Assembly: GCA_964526565.1 (NCBI GenBank)
Contig: CAZGMC010000057.1
Location: 1 to 28,688 of the forward strand
Direction of reading: 5' to 3'
DNA from: CAZGMC01 sp964526565
GTDB taxonomy: Bacteria; Pseudomonadota; Alphaproteobacteria; DSM-16000; Inquilinaceae
Length of the DNA: 28,688 nucleotides
The translations under genes were made by a program, and so were the position numbers. A model generated the notes under the pieces. That model was not told the DNA's origin. It was given only the letters and a program-made list of their open reading frames with translations, and did no database searches. Below, in pieces: positions 7,996-16,790 of the stretch. Every line of letters starts with the position of its first letter. Within the stretch, counting starts at the first letter, position 1.

Positions 7996-10869
7996 ATGAC
8001 CGACGACGACTCCAATTCGCCGCGCACCTACTATCTGGTCGACGGTTCCGGGTTCATCTTCCGGGCATTCCATGCCCTGCCGATGATGAACCGGCCGTCG
8101 GACAAGACGCCGACCAATGCCGTCTACGGCTTCTGCACCATGCTGATGAAGCTGCTGGCGGACCTGCAGGCCGACCACCTCGCCGTGGTCTTCGACGCCG
8201 CGCGCAAGAATTTCCGCAACGACCTGTACGAGGCGTACAAGGCCAACCGGGCCGAGCCGCCCGAGGAGCTGGTGCCCCAGTTCCCGCTGATCCGCACTGC
8301 GGTCGAGGCGTTCAACGTGCCGATGATGGAGGTCGAGGGCTATGAGGCCGACGACCTGATCGCCGCCTACTGCCGCGCCGCCAGGGTCGAGGGCAGCCGC
8401 GTGGTCATCGTGTCGTCCGACAAGGACCTGATGCAGCTGGTCGGCAACGGCGTCACCATGTTCGATCCGATCAAGAACACGCCCATCGACGTGGGGGAGG
8501 TCGAGGCCAGGTTCGGCGTGCCGCCGGACAAGGTGGTCGACGTGCAGGCGCTGGCCGGCGACAGCATCGACAACGTGCCCGGCGTCCCCGGCATCGGCGT
8601 CAAGACCGCGGCCCAGCTGATCAACGAGTACGGCGACCTGGAGACGCTGCTGGCCCGCGCCGGCGAGATCCGCCAGCCCAAGCGGCGCCAGTCGATCATC
8701 GATCATGCCGGGAACGCCCGGATGTCACGCCGGCTGGTGCTGCTCGACGAACAGGCACCGGTGCCGCTGACCCTCGACCAGCTTGCCCTGAACCCGCCGG
8801 ACCCGGCGAAGCTGACCGCGTTCCTGCGCGCCCAGGGCTTCCGCTCGATCGTGGCGCGGGCCGCGGAGCGGTTCGGCAGTGCCTCAGCGGGCCCCGGCCC
8901 GGTGCCGGCCGCCGTGCCCGAGGCGCCGCAGCCGGCCGAGGTGCGCTACGAACTGATCCAGACCGAGGCCGCGCTGGCCGCCTGGATCGACCGCGCCATC
9001 GCCGCCGGCACCATCGCCGTGGACACCGAGACCGATTCGCTGAACGCGGCGGCGGCGCGGCTGGTGGGCGTGTCGCTGGCGACGGCGCCGGGCGAGGCCT
9101 GCTACATCCCGCTGGGCCACACCGGCGGCGCGGCCCAGGGCTCGCTGGCACTGGGCGACGGCGGTGCCGCCGAGGCCGAAGCCGAGACCGAAGCCGAGAC
9201 CGAAGCCGGGGCCGACGCCGGGGCCGACGCCGGGGCCGACGCCGGGGCCGACGCCGGGGCGCCGCCACAGCTCCCGCTCGACCGCGCCATCGCCTTGCTG
9301 AAACCCGTGCTGGAGGACGCCTCGGTCCTGAAGATCGGGCACAACGTCAAGTACGACTACCAGGTGCTGGCCCGCCACGGCATCCGGCTGCATCCGCTCG
9401 ACGATACCATGCTGATGTCGTACGTGCTGGAGGGCGGGCTGCACGGCCACGGCCTGGACGAGCTCGCCGACCGCCATCTCGCCTACCGGACGATCCCCTT
9501 TGCGGACGTGTGCGGCAGTGGCCGCACCCGGATCACCTTCGACCGCGTGCCGCTGGACAAGGCGTTGGACTATGCGGCCGAGGACGCCGACATCACCCTC
9601 CGTCTGCACAGCGTGCTGCGCCCGCGCCTGCTGAAGGAGCGCCTGGTCACCGTCTACGAGACCATCGAGCGGCCGCTGCCGGCGATCATCGGCGAGATGG
9701 AGCGCATCGGCATCAAGGTCGACCGGGCCGTGCTGGAAACCCTGTCGGAGGAATTCGCCGGCCGGCTCAAGGAGATCGAGCGGGATATCCATCGGCTCGC
9801 CGGCCACCCGTTCAATGTCGGCTCGCCCAGGCAGCTGGGCGAGGTGCTGTTCAAGGAGATGGGCCTGGACAGCCAGCGCAAGAGCAAGTCCGGCGCCTTC
9901 GCCACCGGCTCGGAGGTGCTGGAGCCGCTGGCCGCCCAGGGCCACGAGATCGCCGCCCGCGTGCTCGACTGGCGCCAGCTGTCCAAGCTCAAGGGCACCT
10001 ACACCGACGCCCTGGTCGGGCAGATCAACCCGCGCACCGGCCGCGTGCATACCTCGTTCAGCCTGGCGGCGACCAACACCGGCCGGCTGTCGTCGAACGA
10101 GCCCAACCTGCAGAACATCCCGATCCGCACCGACGAGGGCCGCAAGCTGCGCTATGCCTTCGTCGCCGAGGAGGGGAACCTGCTGGTCTCGGTGGACTAT
10201 TCGCAGATCGAGCTGCGCCTGGTCGCCGACATGGCCGGAGTCGAGGCGCTGCGTCGCGCCTTCCGCGAGGGGCAGGACATCCACGCTGCCACTGCCGCCC
10301 AGGTGTTCGGCGTGCCGCTGGCCGACATGACCCCGGAGATCCGCCGCCGCGCCAAGACGATCAACTTCGGCATCATCTACGGCATCTCGCCGTTCGGCCT
10401 GGCCAACCAGCTCGGCATCCCGCAGCGCGACGCCGCCGAGTTCATCAAGGCCTACCTGGACCGCTTCCCCGAGCTGGGCGCCTGGATGGACGAGACCAAA
10501 CGGTTCTGCCGCGAGCACGGTTTCGTCGTTACGCAGTTCGGGCGCAAGGTGCACATCCCCGGCATCAAGGACCCCAACCCCGCCCGCCGCGGCTTTGCCG
10601 AGCGGCAGGCGATCAACGCGCCGATCCAGGGCACCGCCGCCGACATCATCAAGCGGGCCATGGTCCGCCTGCCGCCGGCCCTGGATGGCGCGGGGCTCAG
10701 GGCCAGTCTTCTGCTGCAGGTGCATGACGAGCTGGTGTTCGAGGCGCCGGCCGCCGAGGCGGAGCAGACGGCGGCGCTGGCCAGGAAGGTCATGGAGAGC
10801 GCGGCATACCTGAGGGTGCCGCTGGTCGCCGACGCCGGCATCGCCCGCACCTGGGCCGAGGCGCATTGA
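7996..10869 (+). CDS. polA: DNA polymerase I
   Basis: A 957-aa three-domain enzyme for gap filling and primer removal. Residues 1 to about 295 are the 5'-3' exonuclease (YYLVDGSGFIFRAFHALP, VVFDAARKNFRND, IVSSDKDLMQLV, DSIDNVPGVPGIGVKTA). The 3'-5' proofreading domain keeps its acidic residues (AVDTETDSLN near 343, IGHNVKYDYQVL near 449, YAAEDADITLRL near 529), so it is predicted active. The polymerase has motif A (VSVDYSQIELRL near 732), the O-helix (RRRAKTINFGIIYG near 785) and motif C (QVHDELVFE near 908). ATG 7996 follows GGACGGAAAG. The unusual feature is a low-complexity insertion of about 32 residues (AETE/GADA repeats, near 392-423), encoded by 12-bp tandem units, in a loop of the proofreading domain between its first and second acidic motifs. 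Confidence 0.97.
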   Translation: MTDDDSNSPRTYYLVDGSGFIFRAFHALPMMNRPSDKTPTNAVYGFCTMLMKLLADLQADHLAVVFDAARKNFRNDLYEAYKANRAEPPEELVPQFPLIRTAVEAFNVPMMEVEGYEADDLIAAYCRAARVEGSRVVIVSSDKDLMQLVGNGVTMFDPIKNTPIDVGEVEARFGVPPDKVVDVQALAGDSIDNVPGVPGIGVKTAAQLINEYGDLETLLARAGEIRQPKRRQSIIDHAGNARMSRRLVLLDEQAPVPLTLDQLALNPPDPAKLTAFLRAQGFRSIVARAAERFGSASAGPGPVPAAVPEAPQPAEVRYELIQTEAALAAWIDRAIAAGTIAVDTETDSLNAAAARLVGVSLATAPGEACYIPLGHTGGAAQGSLALGDGGAAEAEAETEAETEAGADAGADAGADAGADAGAPPQLPLDRAIALLKPVLEDASVLKIGHNVKYDYQVLARHGIRLHPLDDTMLMSYVLEGGLHGHGLDELADRHLAYRTIPFADVCGSGRTRITFDRVPLDKALDYAAEDADITLRLHSVLRPRLLKERLVTVYETIERPLPAIIGEMERIGIKVDRAVLETLSEEFAGRLKEIERDIHRLAGHPFNVGSPRQLGEVLFKEMGLDSQRKSKSGAFATGSEVLEPLAAQGHEIAARVLDWRQLSKLKGTYTDALVGQINPRTGRVHTSFSLAATNTGRLSSNEPNLQNIPIRTDEGRKLRYAFVAEEGNLLVSVDYSQIELRLVADMAGVEALRRAFREGQDIHAATAAQVFGVPLADMTPEIRRRAKTINFGIIYGISPFGLANQLGIPQRDAAEFIKAYLDRFPELGAWMDETKRFCREHGFVVTQFGRKVHIPGIKDPNPARRGFAERQAINAPIQGTAADIIKRAMVRLPPALDGAGLRASLLLQVHDELVFEAPAAEAEQTAALARKVMESAAYLRVPLVADAGIARTWAEAH
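9169..9264 (+). repeat. 12-bp tandem array inside polA
   Basis: Eight units run head to tail: GCCGAGGCCGAA, GCCGAGACCGAA twice, GCCGGGGCCGAC four times, and a degenerate last unit. They encode AEAE, AETE and AGAD repeats. The identical central units point to recent expansion by slippage. The array preserves frame and lies between strands of the proofreading domain. Confidence 0.9.
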
Positions 10870-10957
10870 CCTTGCCCGTGGCCTTTGGCCCGGCTCGCAC
10901 CACATCGCGACGGGTCGTCTGTTGCCGACGGCACAGCATTTCGCCCGGTCCGCTCAC

Positions 10958-13247
10958 ATGCCTGCACCCGTTCGCCTGACGACACCCATGCGCATCGCCG
11001 TTGCGATCATCGCCTATGCCGTGCTTTGGCTGGCCGGGCGAGAGGTCTTCCGCGTCTTCGCCATCGTTGACGGCGTCAGCATCTGGTACCTGCCGGCCGG
11101 GGTGACCTTCGCCTTCCTGCTGCTGTTCGGCTGGCGCGTCGTGCCGGTGATCGCCGCGGTCCAGGCGGTTGGGGCCATGGTGTCCCATCCCGATCATCCG
11201 CTGCTGTGGACGGTGATGCCGGTGGTCGTCGCCGTCGGCTACGGAACCGCAGCGTGGCTGCTGCGGGAGCGGACCGACTTCGACCCCCGGCTGAGGCGGG
11301 CGCACGACGTGTTCGCCTTCGCGATCGCCTCGGTCCTGACAGTCACGATCGTCACCGTCGCCGGCACGCTGGTCCTGGTGGTTGCCGGCCTGCGCGGCGG
11401 GTCCGACCTTGCCGCCGGCCTGTTCCACTGGTGGATCGGCGATCTGGCCGGCATCCTGGTCGTGACGCCGATGCTGCTGCTCTACGGGCAGAAGCTGGCG
11501 GCCTGGGTCGCCGGCACGGGCACGGCGACGCCATCGGGATCGGAGACCGCGGACCCGGCCCCGGACCCGGCCCCGGCCCCGGCCCCGGCCTCGCCCGGAC
11601 GCCCGCTGGCCTGGCAGGCGTTCGATGCCGCGGCGCTTTTCGGTGGTCTGGTGGTCGCCCTGTTCGGCCTGCTCGTGAGCGGCGACTTCTGGTTCCTGCT
11701 GCCGTTCATGCCGCTGCTGTGGCTGGCCTTCTTCGACGGCCCCAGGGCCACGGCGGTCGCCGTCTTCCTGGTCGCGATCTGCGCCAGCCTCATGGTCCGC
11801 ATGGCCGGCAGCGAAACGGCCATCCAGGAACTGCAGTTCTTCCTGATGTTCATGTCGCTGGCCAGCCTGACCCTGGCGGTGGTGGCCGAGGCCTGGCGGA
11901 GCAGCCAGGCGGCCCTCGAGCAGAACAAGGCGGACCTGCAGCGGCAGGTGGCGGAGCAGACCCGCGACCTGACAGAGACCAATGCGCGCCTGATCGACCA
12001 TCTGGCTGCGCGCGAGGAGATCGCGGCCACCCTGCGCGAGATCAGCGAGGTCAACCGGCGCCAGCGCATGGAGCTCGAGACGCTGTACGACAGCGCGCCG
12101 ATCGGCCTTGCCATGTTCTCCCGCGATCTGCTCTTCGTCCGCATCAACGAGCGGCTGGCGGAGATGAACGGCCTGCCCGCCAGCGACCACATCGGCCGCA
12201 CCATCCGCGACATCGTGCCAACCGTGGCCGATCAGGCGGAACCACTGCTGAGCCGGATCATCGAGACCGGTGAGGCCATCACCGGCGTCGAGATCAAGGG
12301 AGAAACACCCAAGGAACCGGGCGTCGAGCGCACCTGGCTGGAAGCGTACTATCCCGTGATCATGGCCGATGGCGGTGTCGAAGGCGTGGCCGTGGTCGTC
12401 GAGGACATCACTGACCGCAAACGCCACGAGACACACCTGAAGCTGGCCATGCGCGAGCTGAACCACCGGGTGCGCAACACGCTGACCGTCGTCATGTCCA
12501 TCGCTGCCCAGACGGCGCGGTACAGTGACTCGCTGGAGAGCTTCACGCCGGCGTTCAGTCGGCGCCTGCGGTCGCTGGCCGAGGCCCATGCGCTGTTGAG
12601 CAAGAGCAACTGGCAGACGACGTCCATGCACGACCTGGCGGTCACCGCGATCAGCCCGTTCTGCGATCCGGCCGGACCCAACGTCCATCTGGACGGCGGC
12701 GAGGTCGCGCTGCTGCCGTCGGCCGCGCTGGCCATGAGCATGATACTCCACGAGCTGGCGGCCAACGCCGCGAAATACGGTGCGTACTCGGTCTCGCCCC
12801 TGGGCCGGCTCGACCTGTCGTGGCAGGTCGGCAATGGCGACGGCAGTACCGGCGGCAGTACCGGCGGCAGNNNNNNNNNNNNNNNNNNNNNNNNNNNNNN
12901 NNNNNNNNNNNNNNNNNNNNNNNNNNNNNNNNNNNNNNNNNNNNNNNNNNNNNNNNNNNNNNNNNNNNNNCGGCAGTACCGGCGGCAGTACCGGCGGCAG
13001 GCTGCACGTGCGCTGGCAGGAAAGCGGCGGGCCGACCGTGACCGTACCGGCGCGGCGAGGCTTCGGCACCCGGCTGATCCAGCACACGATCGCGCACGAA
13101 TTCGGCGGCGAGGCGGCCTTCGACTATCGGCCGGAAGGCCTGGTCTGCGACCTGAACATGCAATACGGGCTGGCGACCCGGTCGCCGGCGGTGGCGGAGG
13201 ATGGGGGCGGCGACGCGGTTATTGCGTTGCCAGCTGCGGCGCCTTGA
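10958..13247 (+). CDS. MASE1-PAS-HWE sensor histidine kinase, candidate general stress response kinase (interrupted by an assembly gap)
   Basis: The N-terminal part has about eight hydrophobic segments of MASE1 type (SIWYLPAGVTFAFLLLFGWR; FHWWIGDLAGILVVTPMLLL). A Pro/Ala repeat loop follows near residues 199-212, then a coiled coil near 310-365 and a PAS domain near 371-490 (YDSAPIGLAMFSRD...VVEDITDRK). The HWE kinase core has the phosphoacceptor H-box ELNHRVRNTLTVVMSIAAQT near 500, the N-box ILHELAANAAKYGA near 597, the WQESGGP motif that gives the family its W and E, and the G-box RGFGTRLIQH. Between SWQVGNGDG and RLHVRWQE lies a (GSTG)n array holding the gap. The frame is consistent on both sides if whole 12-bp units are missing, so the gene is probably intact. 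Starts at 10988 or 10922 are possible. The neighbouring phyR suggests that PhyR is its target. Its 3' end overlaps phyR by 29 bp, convergently. Confidence 0.9.
11552..11593 (+). repeat. 6/12-bp tandem array in the kinase MASE1 loop
   Basis: GACCCGGCCCCG occurs twice, followed by GCCCCGGCCCCG and a partial unit, encoding PDPAPDPAPAPAPAS in a hydrophilic loop between membrane segments. Frame is preserved. Confidence 0.85.
12842..13000 (+). repeat. (GSTG)n 12-bp array containing an assembly gap, in the kinase ATPase domain
   Basis: Two and a half copies of GGCAGTACCGGC precede the 100-N gap (12871-12970), and two and a half identical copies follow it. The coding frame differs by one position across the 100 Ns, but it is continuous if the missing piece is a whole number of 12-bp units. 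The gap is therefore a collapsed repeat of unknown copy number, not 100 bp of unique sequence. Confidence 0.9.
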
Positions 13248-14010
13248 AGCTCAGTGCCTGGCCGATCGCCGCGCGCAGCATGTCGGGGTCGAACGGCTTG
13301 GGGATGACGAAGGCCGGCTCCGGCGCCTCGCCGGTCAGCAGCCGCTCGGGAAAGCCGGTCACGAAGATCACCGGCACGTCCAGGGTCTGCAGGATCTGGC
13401 GCACGGCGGTGATGCCGCTGTCGTCGTCCCTGAGCTGGATGTCGGCCAGGATCAGCGCCGGCTTCAGCCGGTTGGCGAGGTCGATGGCGCCGTGCTCGGT
13501 GGCCGCCTGGCCGCAAACGTAATGACCCATGTCCTCGACCAGGTCGGTCAGCTCCATGGCGATCATGGGCTCATCCTCGATCACCAGGATCGGCGCGCCG
13601 GTGGTCATCCGGATGTCCTCACGCGCCTGGGTGACGAGGGCACGCACCTGGATCTCGTCCGTGGACAGGATATGGGCCGTTTCCGTGTAGGAGAACTCTT
13701 CAAGGCACACCAGAAGCAGTGCCTGCCGTTCGATCGGTGGCAGGGCCGCCAGACCGGCGTCGGGCCAATGTCGGCCGTCGGTGCCGGCCGGCCCAGGGGC
13801 AGGGGCCTGCAACACGCGCCAGGCATCGTGAAATGACTTGAACAGATCGAGCCGAACCTCGCCGGACCGCAACCGGTGCGGTTCCTCCAGGATCAGCTCC
13901 AGGCTTATGCGGACATATTCATCGCCCAGTGCCTGCGATCCCGTAAGCGCCCTGGCATAGCGACGGAGATACGGTATAAAACCTACAATTTCCGTGGAGG
14001 TAACGGCCAT
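13219..14010 (-). CDS. phyR: PhyR, response regulator and anti-anti-sigma factor of the general stress response
   Basis: The 263-aa product has the unique PhyR architecture: a sigma-factor-like domain (residues 1 to about 135; IPYLRRYARALTGSQALGDEYV..., LPPIERQALLLVCLEEFSYTETAHIL) fused to a C-terminal receiver (about 140-263; PILVIEDEPMIAMELTDLVEDMGH). The phosphoacceptor is D190 in LILADIQL, and FVTGFPERLL and FVIPKPFDPD complete the receiver signature. In the established pathway, phosphorylated PhyR binds NepR and releases the EcfG sigma factor. The start at 14010 is supported by GGAG at 14018-14021, 7 bp upstream. A TATACT element (minus strand, 14039-14044) could be a -10 box. It is divergent from nepR and overlaps the 3' end of the HWE kinase gene by 29 bp. 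Confidence 0.95.
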   Translation of the reverse strand: MAVTSTEIVGFIPYLRRYARALTGSQALGDEYVRISLELILEEPHRLRSGEVRLDLFKSFHDAWRVLQAPAPGPAGTDGRHWPDAGLAALPPIERQALLLVCLEEFSYTETAHILSTDEIQVRALVTQAREDIRMTTGAPILVIEDEPMIAMELTDLVEDMGHYVCGQAATEHGAIDLANRLKPALILADIQLRDDDSGITAVRQILQTLDVPVIFVTGFPERLLTGEAPEPAFVIPKPFDPDMLRAAIGQALSFKAPQLATQ

Positions 14011-14146
14011 TTTGTGGCTCCATCATGCGCCGGCTGTGAGTATAGTCCGTCCCACTGCCATAGGGAATGCCGCTCGGACCGGCCGGCCGCATGCGGCGGG
14101 CGTCAACCGAAAAATCATGCGATCAACCGTCATGGGTGGTACGGTC

Positions 14147-14362
14147 ATGTCAATCGGCGCCGGAAGCTCGAAGGAACGGTCCACACCACTCTCGGCCGAC
14201 GTCGCTGCGGCGCTGCACAAGACGCTCGCGGCCGGTTGGGACGCCGACCGAATCGATATCGAAGTTTCCGAGGCTTTGCACCGGATTTTTGACTCGGTAC
14301 TGGATGAGCCGCTGCCCGACAAGCTGAAAGATGTCCTCGTCCGGCTGCGCGAGACCCTCTGA
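14147..14362 (+). CDS. nepR: NepR, anti-sigma factor of the general stress response
   Basis: A 71-aa protein whose C-terminal half, IDIEVSEALHRIFDSVLDEPLPDKLKDVLVRLRE, carries the NepR signature: an aliphatic helix, then (V/L)xxEPLPD(R/K), then a second helix. NepR sequesters the ECF sigma factor EcfG until PhyR~P displaces it. Its position divergent from phyR is the classical arrangement and supports the call. In-frame ATGs also exist at 14117 and 14132. None has a strong ribosome binding site; 14147 is chosen because it gives the usual family length. In most Alphaproteobacteria ecfG directly follows nepR, but here the next gene is shc on the other strand, so the cognate sigma factor must be encoded elsewhere. 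Confidence 0.88.
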   Translation: MSIGAGSSKERSTPLSADVAAALHKTLAAGWDADRIDIEVSEALHRIFDSVLDEPLPDKLKDVLVRLRETL

Positions 14363-14401
14363 TGCCTGTCCGTGGCGGCGGCGTCGGCGCTGTCGCCTGT
14401 G

Positions 14402-16336
14402 CTACAGGCCCCACTCTATCCGGCGGTCGTTGCGGTCCAGTAACGACCTGTAGCGGGCCAGTGCCCACAGCGGAAAATATGCTGCATACCCGTGGTATTT
14501 CAAATAAAACACGCGGGGAAAGCCAACGGCCGTGTACAGATCTTCGGGCCAGCGCGCGCCCTCGCGCGGCTGCCGCTCCAGATAGGCGACGCCGCGGCGC
14601 ACGGCCTCGCTGTCGACCTCGCCGGCCGCCATCAGGGCGAGCAGGGCCCAGGCGGTCTGCGACGGCGTGCTGGCCTTGACCTCGTCCCTGCGCTCGGTCC
14701 AGTAGCTGGCACAATCCTCGCCCCAGCCGCCGTCGGGGCGCTGGCATGACTCCAGCCAGGCCACCGCCTTGCGCATGTGCGGGGCCTGCGGGTCTTCGCC
14801 GGCGGCATTGAGGGCGCACAGCACCGACCAGGTGCCGTAGATGTAGTTCGTGCCCCAGCGGCCGAACCAGGAGCCGTCAGCCTCCTGCTCGCGGCGCAGA
14901 TAGTCCAGGGCGCGCGCCACCACCGGATGGTCACGGTCGTAGCCGAGCTGGACGAGCATGCCGACGCATCGCGCAGTCACGTCCGCCGTCGGCGGATCGA
15001 GCAGGGCGCCGTGGTCGGCGAAGGGGATGTGGTTCAGGTAGTGATGGGTGTTGTCGGCGTCGAAGGCGCCCCAGCCGCCATTGCGGCTCTGCATGCCGAT
15101 GATCCATTCGGCGGCGCGATCGATCGCCTCCTTGTACCGCTCCTCGCCGCCGCGGTGCAGCGCCATGACGACGGCGGCGGTATCGTCGACATCGGGATAA
15201 TGGTCGTTGCGGTACTGGAACGCCCAGCCGCCGGGACGCAGGCCGGGGCGGCGGTCGGCCCAGTCGCCGACCACGTCCAGCACCTGCCGGTCGCGCAGCC
15301 AGTCGAGTGCCGGCGCGACCACGTTCCCGTCGCCGGGCTCGCCCGCCTCCATCATGGCATGGGCGGCCAGTGCTGTGTCCCAGATCGGCGACAGGCACGG
15401 CTGACAGAAGGCGCCGTCCTCACCCGGCGTGACCAGCTTCTCGACGGCCCGGCGGGCGGTGACGCAGTCCGGATGGTCGGGCGGATAGCCCAGCGTGTCG
15501 AAGGCCATGACCAGGTTGGCCATGGCCGGGAAGATCCCGCCCAGACCGTCCTCGCCGTTGAGTCGCTCGGTCGCCCAGGCCATCGCCTTGTCGATGGCGC
15601 GGCGGCGCGGACCCCTCGGGAACAGGGGTTCGGCAGTGCGCAATACCCGGTCGATCAGCAGGAACACGTTGCCCAGCCAGGCACCGGTGGGGTTGTGGTT
15701 GTACTCCTGTTCGCCGTCCGGTGGCGCCACGAACAGCTCGGCGATGTCCACCTTGCGGGGATTGCGCGCCCGCGGCTTGAGCGCCATCAGGATCAGCAGC
15801 GGCACGATCACCGTGCGCGACCAGTAAGACACCTTGCTCAGGTGGAACGGGAACCAGCGCGGCAGGTGCATGATCTCGATCGGCATGACCGGCACCGCCC
15901 GCCACGGCACCTGCCCGAACAGCGCCAGCGCGAACCGTGTGAACACGTTCGTCTGGGCAGCGCCGCCGCGGGCCAGGATCGCCTCGCGGGCGCGCCGCAT
16001 GTGCGGCGCCTGGGGGTCGTCACCGATCAGCTTGAGCGCGTAGTAGGCCTTGACCGTGGCGCTGAGGTCGAAGTCGCCGTCGTGGAACAGCGGCCAGCCG
16101 CCATGAACGGCCTGGCGGGCGCGCAGATAGGACCCGATGCGCGCCTCGATGGCGGGATCGAGCTCGCCAAGGAAATGCCGCAGCATGATGTATTCCGACG
16201 GGATGGTGGTGTCCGCCTCGAGCTCGAACACCCAGTGGCCGTCAGGATGCCGCAGCTCCGCCAGTGCGGCGCGCACCTCATCGATCACGCGATCAAGGCG
16301 ATCGCGCGGATCGATCATAGCCATCATGCTGTCCAT
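14402..16336 (-). CDS. shc: Squalene-hopene cyclase
   Basis: A 644-aa class II triterpene cyclase (HpnF) that converts squalene to hopene/diplopterol. The catalytic acid motif DVDDTA is at residues 382-387 (Asp382, Asp384, Asp385). Several QW-type repeats are visible, including QSRNGGWGAFD, EADGSWFGRWGTNYIYGTWSVL and QRPDGGWGEDC. The early region HWVFELEADTTIPSEYIML and the C-terminal FYLKYHGYAAYFPLWALARY are typical, and the length is normal. It is a monotopic inner-membrane enzyme. It ends 40 bp from the nepR stop (convergent) and lies downstream of hpnD-hpnE on the same strand, but 454 bp after the hpnE stop, so it may have its own promoter. Nearby in-frame ATGs at 16327 and 16324 are alternative starts. 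Confidence 0.97.
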   Translation of the reverse strand: MDSMMAMIDPRDRLDRVIDEVRAALAELRHPDGHWVFELEADTTIPSEYIMLRHFLGELDPAIEARIGSYLRARQAVHGGWPLFHDGDFDLSATVKAYYALKLIGDDPQAPHMRRAREAILARGGAAQTNVFTRFALALFGQVPWRAVPVMPIEIMHLPRWFPFHLSKVSYWSRTVIVPLLILMALKPRARNPRKVDIAELFVAPPDGEQEYNHNPTGAWLGNVFLLIDRVLRTAEPLFPRGPRRRAIDKAMAWATERLNGEDGLGGIFPAMANLVMAFDTLGYPPDHPDCVTARRAVEKLVTPGEDGAFCQPCLSPIWDTALAAHAMMEAGEPGDGNVVAPALDWLRDRQVLDVVGDWADRRPGLRPGGWAFQYRNDHYPDVDDTAAVVMALHRGGEERYKEAIDRAAEWIIGMQSRNGGWGAFDADNTHHYLNHIPFADHGALLDPPTADVTARCVGMLVQLGYDRDHPVVARALDYLRREQEADGSWFGRWGTNYIYGTWSVLCALNAAGEDPQAPHMRKAVAWLESCQRPDGGWGEDCASYWTERRDEVKASTPSQTAWALLALMAAGEVDSEAVRRGVAYLERQPREGARWPEDLYTAVGFPRVFYLKYHGYAAYFPLWALARYRSLLDRNDRRIEWGL

Positions 16337-16790
16337 TGTCCGGTCCGCGCTCCGGTCCTTGTTGCTTCGTCACAGTCCCCAGAAGCAGAAGACAGTGCCG
16401 CCGTCCGGCTCCGGCAACGGCTTGTGGCCAGGCGCCTGCGGCCGACAACCGCAGCGAATGCCCGCCATCCACTCGGACCCGCCTTCCGAGCGGCCGGCGC
16501 CCGCCCCGGAAAACGTGCGCTGCTGGACCGGCCTGGATGACAGGACGGCTGGTTGCCGGGCATCCGCGCCCCTACGCGGCATGCCGCAGCGCACTCTGAC
16601 GTACAACCTTGCCGAACGGCGGCTTCGTCTCCGTACGAGTCGCAGATGCTAGCCCACTCTTTCGCATTTGCGCAAGATGGGCCACGGCCGATCTGTGCCG
16701 ATTTGGCAAGGTTGTTGCGGCTTTGCCGCCACGGTGTTGCGCCGATGCCCGTCCCGGCAGCGGGGTGGCCCGGCAGCGGGGTGGTTTGGC
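16337..16790. other. 454-bp intergenic stretch between hpnE and shc, with an inverted repeat and a 16-bp duplication
   Basis: No open frame here resembles a known protein. CAACCTTGCC (16604-16613) is inverted at 16705-16714 (GGCAAGGTTG). This flanks about 90 bp of less GC-rich sequence that contains the palindrome TTGCGCAA. A 16-bp unit, CCCGGCAGCGGGGTGG, is tandemly duplicated at 16753-16768 and 16769-16784, directly after the hpnE stop. The stretch may hold the shc promoter, but no convincing -35/-10 pair was found. Confidence 0.6.
16753..16784. repeat. 16-bp tandem duplication after hpnE
   Basis: CCCGGCAGCGGGGTGG is repeated exactly, head to tail, in non-coding DNA just downstream of the hpnE stop codon. 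Confidence 0.9.

Noticed and set aside
8996..9620. Loss of proofreading in PolA because of the repeat insertion
   Set aside because: DxE, the central Asp motif and the final YxxxD-type motif are all present, so the domain is predicted active.
14011..14146. EcfG-type promoter (GGAAC-N16/17-CGTT) between phyR and nepR
   Set aside because: GGAAT occurs at 14064-14068, but no CGTT-like element lies at the right spacing on either strand.
14362..14679. ATG overlapping the nepR stop (TGATG), considered as a start of ecfG
   Set aside because: The translated frame shows no sigma-factor motifs and runs antisense through the end of shc.
16370..16606. Small open frames in the hpnE-shc spacer as genes
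   Set aside because: Several overlapping frames of similar length exist with no ribosome binding site, motif or codon pattern favouring any of them.
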